From an uncultured Collinsella sp. (GTDB lineage: Bacteria; Actinomycetota; Coriobacteriia; Coriobacteriales; Coriobacteriaceae), in NCBI GenBank assembly GCA_900552735.1, contig USBA01000033.1:1-12646 (forward strand): 12,646 nt of DNA, given 5' to 3'. The position numbers were made by a program, and so were the translations under genes. Position 1 is the stretch's first letter; every line of letters starts with the position of its first letter. Below the pieces are notes generated by a model. It was not told the origin of the DNA and ran no database searches. It was given only the letters and a program-made list of their open reading frames with translations. This document shows positions 7,413-12,646 of this stretch, in pieces.

Positions 7413-10400
7413 ATGAGATTGATACACAACAGCCGTCTGCCGCAGTTTCGTACTCCGTTTGGCGCTGTGACCACTGGAACTTCCGTTTCGCTCTCGGTGA
7501 TTTTGGAGGATGCCGACCCCAACCAGGCGACGCTCACCCTGCGCACCTGGATCGATGAGATCGGTGAGTCTCTGTATCCCATGACGCACGAGGGCGACGG
7601 CATATTTACCGTAGAGCTTGAGTGCACCGAGCCCTGTCTTATCTGGTACAGCTTTATCTGCAATATCGAGAGCCAGCCCGTGGTCCGCCTGGGTGCGCCA
7701 CAAGGCCGCACCGGTGGCGAGGGCGTAACCTACAACTACGCCGAGGTCCCGTCGTTCCAGATTACCGTTTACAAGCACCGCGAAGTGCGTCCCGAGTGGT
7801 ACGAGCGCGGCATGGTCTACCAGATCTTCCCCGATCGCTATGCCCGCGACGAAAACTGGCGCGAGCGCACGCTGGCCGAGGTCGAAAAACCGCGCAACGG
7901 AATCCAGCGCCGCATGGTCGAGGACTGGAACGAACCGCCCGAGTACGAGCGTGCCGAAGACGGCTCCATCAAGACCTGGGATTTTTACGGCGGCTCGCTC
8001 AAGGGTATCCAAAATGACCTGCCCCGCATTGCCGAGCTAGGCTTTACGGCCATCTACCTCAACCCGATCTTTGAGGCCGCGAGCAACCACCGCTACGACA
8101 CGGCCGATTACACCAAGATCGACCCGATCCTGGGCACCGAGCAGGACTTTACGGAGCTGTGCGAGGCAGCCGAGAAGCTCGGCATTTCCATCATCCTGGA
8201 CGGCGTCTTCAACCACACGGGCGACGATTCGATCTACTTTAACCGCTACGGCAATTATCCCGGCGTCGGTGCTTGGCAGAGCGAGGACTCGCCGTGGCGC
8301 GATGCGTTTTACTTCCATGAAGACGGTTCGTATGACTGCTGGTGGGGCGTGGGCAACATGCCCGCCATCAACGAGAGCTCCGAACTGGTGCGCGAGCGGC
8401 TCCTGGGCAAGGACGGCGTGATCCGCAAATGGCTGCGCGCCGGTGCCCATGGTTGGCGCCTGGACGTGGCCGACGAGCTTTCCGACGACTTCCTTGCCGA
8501 AATCAAAAAGGCCGTGCTCGCCGAGAAGCCCGACGCGCTGCTGCTCGGCGAGGTCTGGGAAGACGCCTCCAACAAGATCAGCTATGGCCACCTGCGCCGC
8601 TACCTGCAGGGCTCTGAGCTCGACTCCGCTATGGACTACCCCTTCCGCGACATGGTCATCGGCTTTTTGATGGGCTACAAGAACGCTTACCAGGCAGCCG
8701 AGGATATCGAAACCCTGCGCGAGAACTACCCGCGCGAGGCACTGGCCTGCGCGCTCAATCTGCTTTCGAGCCACGACCGTCCGCGTATCATCTCGGTGCT
8801 TGGCGGTGGCCCCGACGAGTCGCAGCTGCCAGAGAGCGAGCGCAGCAAATGGCGCCTGGACGATAACTCGATGGGCCTGGCCAAGAGCCGTTTTTGGCTG
8901 GCGACGCTCATGCAGATGACCTTCCCGGGTGTACCCTCAATCTATTACGGCGACGAGTACGGCTTGGAGGGCCTTACCGACCCGGGCAACCGACGCACCC
9001 TGCCGACCAAGGAAGACCTGCACGACTTCGACACGCTCGCGATCGTCAAGAACGCCTCGGCCGTGCGCCGCGCGCTGCCGTTTATGATCGACGGTGAGAT
9101 CAAGGCCTTCGCGCTCAACGACGAGGTGCTGGCCTACAACCGCACGGGCAAGGACGGCGCATCCGCGACCGTCATCATCAACCGCAGCCTGCGCAATTCG
9201 CACCGCGTGACGATTCCGGCGCTCGGCGAATGCGCGAGCGACGTGATCAGCGGTCACGAGTGCGAGATCCACAACGGTACCGTCACGCTCGACCTGTACC
9301 CGCTGGGCTCTTCGATCATCTATCACCATGCCGAGAAGCGCCTGCAGGAGCCGCTCGATCATGGCGCGGGCGTTGTGTGCCACATCACCTCGGTGCCGAC
9401 CGATGACGGCGAGCCCGGCACAATCGGTGCGCCCACGCGTCGCTTTATCGACCATCTGGCCGCTATGGGCATGCGCTACTGGCAAGTCCTGCCCGTCAAC
9501 CCCACGGACTTCTTCTGCTCCCCCTACGCCGGCCCCTCGGCCTTTGCAGGCAATATTGATCTGCTACCCGAGAGTCACGAGGAGCTGGCCGCCGACTTTG
9601 CTGCATGGAAGGCTCACGGCGGCGAGGATGCCGACCCGCTGTACACGGCGTTTAAACATCGCAACGCCGACTGGCTCGAGAAGTACTGCGTCTACATGGC
9701 CGTTAAGAAGTACTTTGAGGGCGAGTCGCGCCACGATTGGCCGGCAGATGTCGCGCGCTACAACGAGTATCTGATCGATGACAAGCGCTTCCACGACGAG
9801 GCCGAACTGCAGGCGTACATGCAGTATCGCTTTGACCTTGCCTGGTGCGAGCTCATGAACTATGCGCACAAGAAGGGCATCGAGGTCATCGGCGATATCC
9901 CGATGTATGTCTCGGACGATTCGGCCGACGCGTGGAGCGAGCCCGAGAACTTCTGGCTGTCCGATACCGGCAAGGCGATTGAGATTTCCGGCGCGCCGCC
10001 CGACAACTTTGCGCCCGAGGGCCAGGTGTGGGGCAACCCGACGTTCCGCTGGGACCATATGAGGGAGACTGGCTACCGCTGGTGGATGGATCGCCTGCAC
10101 CGTGCGTTCTCGCTGTACGACCGTGTACGCCTGGACCACTTCCTGGGCTTCCACAGCTACTTTAGCATTCCCGCCGGTAAGGCCTGTGCCGACGGCCGAT
10201 GGCTGGCAGGCCCGGGCAAGGACCTGTTCCAGACCGCCTATGACGAGCTGGGCCCGCTCAACTTTATCGCCGAGGATCTGGGCTATCTGACGCCCGGCGT
10301 TCGCGCCATGGCTTCGACCTGCGGCTTCCCCGGCATGGACGTGCTGGAGTTTAGCGACTACGACGTTCGTTGCGGAATTCACCCCACACCGGGAAAGATC

Positions 10401-10709
10401 CTGTACACCTCGACGCACGACACCTCGACGCTTGCCGGCTGGTGCACGCGCTCCTTTGCAGGCGGCGACGAGCCGAGCGGCATTGCATTGGCAAGCGAGC
10501 TCATGGGCAACGCCCTGGCAAGCGATGCGCCGCTCGTTATGATGCCGCTGCAGGACATCCTGGGCCTGGGCGACGATGCACGTATGAACGTGCCGGGCGT
10601 GGCCACGGGCAACTGGACATGGCAGGCACAGGAGGCCGACATTGCGGCGGCCGAGGAGAAAACTGCGAAGCTCCTGCGCACCAACCATAGATTCTGGGGC
10701 GAAGCGTGA
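7413..10709 (+). CDS. Bifunctional GH13 alpha-glucan hydrolase / GH77 4-alpha-glucanotransferase fusion
   Basis: A 1098-residue cytoplasmic protein (no signal peptide or membrane segment) joining two enzymes. Residues about 1-130 form a beta-rich N-terminal domain like that of neopullulanase-type enzymes. Residues 130-555 are a GH13 barrel: MVYQIFPDRY, NPIFEAASNHRYDTADY, DGVFNH (Asp263, Asn267, His268), nucleophile Asp351 in GWRLDVADE, acid/base Glu380 in LLGEVWED and Asp455 in SSHDRPR. Then a C-terminal beta domain runs to about 640. From about residue 648 (GAGVVCHITSVP) it is a MalQ/GH77 enzyme with RYWQVLPVNPT, SPYAGPSAFAGN, nucleophile Asp908 in VRLDHFLGFHSY, Glu954 in FIAEDLGYLTP and Asp1003 in STHDTSTLAGW. 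All catalytic residues are present. It would cut maltodextrin or branches and rearrange the products. Start ATG 7413 fits the family start but has only a weak GGA at 7403-7405. Whether the GH13 half acts as debranching enzyme, neopullulanase or maltodextrin glucosidase cannot be told. Confidence 0.93.
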   Translation: MRLIHNSRLPQFRTPFGAVTTGTSVSLSVILEDADPNQATLTLRTWIDEIGESLYPMTHEGDGIFTVELECTEPCLIWYSFICNIESQPVVRLGAPQGRTGGEGVTYNYAEVPSFQITVYKHREVRPEWYERGMVYQIFPDRYARDENWRERTLAEVEKPRNGIQRRMVEDWNEPPEYERAEDGSIKTWDFYGGSLKGIQNDLPRIAELGFTAIYLNPIFEAASNHRYDTADYTKIDPILGTEQDFTELCEAAEKLGISIILDGVFNHTGDDSIYFNRYGNYPGVGAWQSEDSPWRDAFYFHEDGSYDCWWGVGNMPAINESSELVRERLLGKDGVIRKWLRAGAHGWRLDVADELSDDFLAEIKKAVLAEKPDALLLGEVWEDASNKISYGHLRRYLQGSELDSAMDYPFRDMVIGFLMGYKNAYQAAEDIETLRENYPREALACALNLLSSHDRPRIISVLGGGPDESQLPESERSKWRLDDNSMGLAKSRFWLATLMQMTFPGVPSIYYGDEYGLEGLTDPGNRRTLPTKEDLHDFDTLAIVKNASAVRRALPFMIDGEIKAFALNDEVLAYNRTGKDGASATVIINRSLRNSHRVTIPALGECASDVISGHECEIHNGTVTLDLYPLGSSIIYHHAEKRLQEPLDHGAGVVCHITSVPTDDGEPGTIGAPTRRFIDHLAAMGMRYWQVLPVNPTDFFCSPYAGPSAFAGNIDLLPESHEELAADFAAWKAHGGEDADPLYTAFKHRNADWLEKYCVYMAVKKYFEGESRHDWPADVARYNEYLIDDKRFHDEAELQAYMQYRFDLAWCELMNYAHKKGIEVIGDIPMYVSDDSADAWSEPENFWLSDTGKAIEISGAPPDNFAPEGQVWGNPTFRWDHMRETGYRWWMDRLHRAFSLYDRVRLDHFLGFHSYFSIPAGKACADGRWLAGPGKDLFQTAYDELGPLNFIAEDLGYLTPGVRAMASTCGFPGMDVLEFSDYDVRCGIHPTPGKILYTSTHDTSTLAGWCTRSFAGGDEPSGIALASELMGNALASDAPLVMMPLQDILGLGDDARMNVPGVATGNWTWQAQEADIAAAEEKTAKLLRTNHRFWGEA

Positions 10710-10753
10710 TAAAACCCCCGATATGGGGTACAGTTACAGCTGTTTGAATTTTT

Positions 10754-10775
10754 GCGGGCAGAGCGATCTGCCCGC
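10754..10775 (+). terminator. Hairpin between the GH13-GH77 gene and the fmdB-like gene
   Basis: A perfect 9-bp stem (GCGGGCAGA at 10754-10762, TCTGCCCGC at 10767-10775) is closed by a GCGA tetraloop of the GNRA class and followed by only TTTGTG. It lies 44 bases past the upstream stop and ends 11 bases before the fmdB Shine-Dalgarno. It could be a weak terminator or an mRNA-stabilising element. Confidence 0.5.
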
Positions 10776-10797
10776 TTTGTGCTGAAAAGGAAGTATT

Positions 10798-11034
10798 ATG
10801 GCGCGCTACGATTACAAGTGCACGAGCTGTGGCAACGTGTTTGAGGTTGAGCACCCCATGTCCGAGACGCCCGAGGTCATATGCCCCAGCTGCGGTGCCC
10901 CGGCATCCAAGACGTTCTCGGCCAGCGGCATCAAGTTCGACGGCAGCGGTTTCTACAACACCGACCAGCGCAGTGGCGGCTCCAGCACCAGCGCCACCAG
11001 CGGCTGTTGCGCCAACTGCCCGCATAACCACTAA
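10798..11034 (+). CDS. Small FmdB-type zinc-ribbon protein
   Basis: A 78-residue protein starting MARYDYKC, the usual opening of FmdB-family putative regulatory proteins. Two CxxC pairs, Cys8/Cys11 and Cys29/Cys32, are spaced to bind one zinc ion. The middle, KTFSASGIKFDGSGFYNTD, is also typical of the family. After a Ser/Gly/Thr linker it ends with GCCANCPHNH, giving three more cysteines (70, 71, 74) and two histidines that could bind a second metal. The start is set by AAGGAAG at 10787-10793. It is followed by a strong terminator and probably forms a short transcript of its own or with the gene before it. Its exact role is unknown: the family name comes from an operon linked to amide metabolism, and no such genes are near here. 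Confidence 0.88.
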   Translation: MARYDYKCTSCGNVFEVEHPMSETPEVICPSCGAPASKTFSASGIKFDGSGFYNTDQRSGGSSTSATSGCCANCPHNH

Positions 11035-11041
11035 TAACAAC

Positions 11042-11075
11042 GTGGCCCCGCGATCAACTCCGATCGCGGGGCCAC
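11042..11075 (+). terminator. Rho-independent terminator after the fmdB-like gene
   Basis: A perfect 14-bp stem (GTGGCCCCGCGATC at 11042-11055, GATCGCGGGGCCAC at 11062-11075) with a 6-nt loop, followed by TTATTT. It starts 7 bases after the stop. Lying between two converging genes, it could also help end the minus-strand gene at 11122, though that side has only GTTGTT after the stem. Confidence 0.88.
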
Positions 11076-11121
11076 TTATTTGCGCTATGGGTCGATAATT
11101 ATTTTTAAAAATTAGTATATT

Positions 11122-12063
11122 TTAAAATCCGCCCATACCGGCAGCATAAGGATCATCACAAGTACCATCGCTATACCAATGAGTAGATCCGATATAGTTA
11201 CCAGCTGCATCATATTGATCTAATTGACGAATGACATACTTACCACCACCATTATTGGAAGAAGAAATACTGCTAGAAGATCCACCAGAATTATTATTAG
11301 AATAGTTACTACCGCTAGAATAACTATTCTGCTGAGAAGTCTGCTGTTGAGCTTGTGCTGTTACTTCCTCTTGAGTCTTCGCCTCAGCTTCTGCTTTTGC
11401 CTTATTTACATCATCAATACGAGTTTGATAACGACTAATCTGTTCATTGATTTGATCGATGAATTTTTTAGAATCCTTTTTGGCATCTTCAAAAATCAGC
11501 TTCTGATTATCTTTGTTAGAAATATCATTAAGAAGACCATTGAGGCTATTAATATGCTGCTGGAGAGAGTCAGTATCTTCAGTAGAATTCACATCAAAAT
11601 TAGCATGATCAACTAGAGAAGTATTCCACTCATTATTTTGAGCCTTACGGCAGCCTTTAATAATGGAATCATACTTATTAAGCAGCTTAGTCCAATCAGG
11701 GGAAGTGCCATCCGCATACTTAAAACTGTCATTAGAGATTTCTTTATTCAAAATCTCTTTATTATTTTGAGCATTTTTAATGGTATCAAGACGTTGCTCA
11801 AAAGTTAGTAACCCAGGATCAGCCTTAAAGGCAGCAACACTATCGCTAGCCTTTGAATACAAAACTTCAACCTGCTGATTATGTTCACTACATGCTTGTT
11901 TGTAATTGTAACCAGCATAACCACCGACACAACCAGCAATGAGCAAAGCAACAATACCGGCACCAATAATTACCCGCTTTTTAATCGAAGAATTCTCAAC
12001 CTCTTCATTTTCCTGAGTATTATCTTCAGGATTGTCAATCTTGTCCCTATTAAGATCGTTCAT
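11122..12063 (-). CDS. AT-rich gene for a single-pass membrane-anchored, coiled-coil surface protein of unknown function
   Basis: A 313-residue protein with no recognised family. Residues 1-30 are polar and acidic, ending in KKR; 31-53 (VIIGAGIVALLIAGCVGGYAG, then Y) form one transmembrane segment. The topology is likely N-in, C-out. Residues 60-235 are charged and helix-prone, with heptad-like stretches such as QRLDTIKNAQNNKEILNKEI and the Lys/Glu/Ala run at 220-238. A Gln/Ser/Asn/Gly-rich linker (239-274) follows. A short compact end, KYVIRQLDQYDAAGNYIGS and on, has several aromatic residues and Cys302. Cys58, Cys138 and Cys302 lie on the predicted outer side and could form disulfides. The ATG at 12063 has a GAGGGG Shine-Dalgarno (12069-12074). 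The coding sequence is strikingly AT-rich with aaa, aat, tta codons, unlike all its neighbours, which suggests recent acquisition. A role in adhesion or cell-envelope contact is only a guess. Confidence 0.8.
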   Translation of the reverse strand: MNDLNRDKIDNPEDNTQENEEVENSSIKKRVIIGAGIVALLIAGCVGGYAGYNYKQACSEHNQQVEVLYSKASDSVAAFKADPGLLTFEQRLDTIKNAQNNKEILNKEISNDSFKYADGTSPDWTKLLNKYDSIIKGCRKAQNNEWNTSLVDHANFDVNSTEDTDSLQQHINSLNGLLNDISNKDNQKLIFEDAKKDSKKFIDQINEQISRYQTRIDDVNKAKAEAEAKTQEEVTAQAQQQTSQQNSYSSGSNYSNNNSGGSSSSISSSNNGGGKYVIRQLDQYDAAGNYIGSTHWYSDGTCDDPYAAGMGGF

Positions 12064-12180
12064 TTTAACCCCTCAATATTAAATCTGCGAGCGGTTCATG
12101 CATCCAGAAACTTACCAAACCCAACCGCTTACTTTCATACCCGATTTATTAGTCCCATTCCCAGAAAAATCTTCCTTATG

Positions 12181-12247
12181 AGTTGCGGTGAAATAAGGAC
12201 TGTTTGGCGGGTAGAAGCCGCTTTTCAATCCCTATTTCACCGCAACT
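12181..12247. repeat. 67-nt inverted repeat between the AT-rich gene and rsmB
   Basis: Arms AGTTGCGGTGAAATA (12181-12195) and TATTTCACCGCAACT (12233-12247) are perfect 15-bp inverted repeats. Pairing continues inward for seven more positions with two mismatches (12196-12202 with 12226-12232). The centre holds GCGG and CCGC that can pair too. It begins 6 bases beyond the rsmB stop on the minus strand, so it could stabilise or end that transcript. Neither side has a T-run. The size and shape would also fit a REP-like or MITE-like intergenic repeat. Confidence 0.65.
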
Positions 12248-12253
12248 TAGTTG

Positions 12254-12646
12254 TTACTTATGGACCAGGCGGGCGCAGAAGTGGCCGTCGTAGGAGTCGG
12301 CGTTTACGGGAACGCTTTGGAAGAGGCCTCGATCGTTCTGACGTACGAAAACGAGCTTCTTGGCCTGATCGAACTCGGGGAGTTGCAGAATCTGTGCTTC
12401 GGAAAGCGGCGCCACGCTAAAGCCGGCACCCTCGGGAGAAGCCAGGAAGGCATCCACGACCTGAGTGTTCTCCTCAGCAAAAACCGAGCAGGTGGCATAG
12501 ATAAGCTCACCGCCGGCAGCCACGCGCGCGGCGGCTTCCTTGAGCATCGTCAGCTGCAGTTTAGGAAGCTCAACCGTCACGTCCTTTTCGGTCAAGCACC
12601 ACGGAATCTCAGGATGCCGGCGCATGGTGCCGGTACCCGAGCACGG
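12254..12646 (-). CDS. rsmB: RsmB/NOP-family 16S rRNA cytosine-5 methyltransferase, C-terminal part
   Basis: The gene is cut by the window edge; the frame is open to base 12646, giving the last 130 residues. The fragment begins PCSGTGTMRRHPEI, the motif IV region of SAM-dependent m5C RNA methyltransferases, whose cysteine acts in product release. It continues with the motif VI region GGELIYATCSVFAEENTQVVDAFL, whose TCS cysteine attacks the cytosine. RRHPEIPW after motif IV is typical of RsmB, which methylates C967 of E. coli 16S rRNA, although other NOP-family members look similar. It ends DGHFCARLVHK, again usual for the family. Codon use is GC-rich like the glg genes, so it belongs to the resident genome. 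An in-frame ATG within this fragment is not the true start. Confidence 0.88.
   Translation of the reverse strand, partial: PCSGTGTMRRHPEIPWCLTEKDVTVELPKLQLTMLKEAAARVAAGGELIYATCSVFAEENTQVVDAFLASPEGAGFSVAPLSEAQILQLPEFDQAKKLVFVRQNDRGLFQSVPVNADSYDGHFCARLVHK

Noticed and set aside
9564..10688. 374-residue minus-strand frame over the GH77 half
   Set aside because: Antisense shadow of a gene with intact catalytic motifs.
11101..11112. 12-bp palindrome ATTTTTAAAAAT between the converging genes
   Set aside because: Lies in a very AT-rich stretch where such palindromes arise by chance; too weak a stem to call a terminator or operator.
12090..12129. AGCGGTT / AACCGCT 7-bp inverted repeat upstream of the AT-rich gene
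   Set aside because: Short arms and a 26-base loop; not enough to call an operator or attenuator.
11881..12420. 179-residue plus-strand frame over the AT-rich gene start, the inverted repeat and rsmB
   Set aside because: It crosses two oppositely oriented genes and a noncoding repeat, and its base composition changes midway with those genes.

Overview
The window looks like chromosomal DNA of a gut Coriobacteriia bacterium close to Collinsella (Actinomycetota). This is inferred from the GC-rich sequence, the strong preference for gcc, gag, aag and ctg codons, and the protein types; no search was run. Most of it is a glycogen/alpha-glucan locus on the plus strand. The first few hundred bases and one AT-rich gene near the right end do not match this background.

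Layout. Bases 2-286 encode the C-terminal end of a Bacteroidota-type fimbrillin-like protein, joined in frame at about 281-290 to a glycogen phosphorylase gene (glgP, 287-2197). That glgP lacks roughly its first 190 codons and carries an in-frame TAG at 1628-1630, upstream of the PLP-binding lysine. As read, it cannot make an active enzyme. Next come glgC (2306-3454) and glgD (3459-4586), four bases apart, then a hairpin and glgA (4677-6983). The GlgA protein carries a tail of about 276 residues, histone-H1-like and rich in Ala, Lys, Thr and Pro. A 19-bp-stem terminator follows. A 429-base spacer after glgA holds that terminator and a 132-bp inverted-repeat element. A 1098-residue GH13-GH77 fusion (7413-10709) and a small FmdB-type zinc-ribbon gene (10798-11034) follow. 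On the minus strand lie an AT-rich gene for a single-pass membrane or surface protein (11122-12063) and the 3' end of an rsmB-like rRNA methyltransferase gene (12254-12646, cut by the window edge). A 67-nt inverted repeat separates these two.

How the genes work together. GlgC, probably helped by the non-catalytic GlgD, makes ADP-glucose; GlgA polymerises it. Phosphorylase would release glucose-1-phosphate. The GH13 half of the fusion would cut maltodextrins or branches, and the GH77 half would recycle the short oligosaccharides. No branching enzyme (glgB) is seen in the window.

Points most worth a second look: the nucleic-acid-binding-like tail on glycogen synthase, the cross-phylum junction and nonsense codon in glgP (both may be assembly artefacts), the two large inverted repeats, and the AT-rich surface-protein gene. 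No CRISPR array, tRNA, rRNA or transposase gene was seen.
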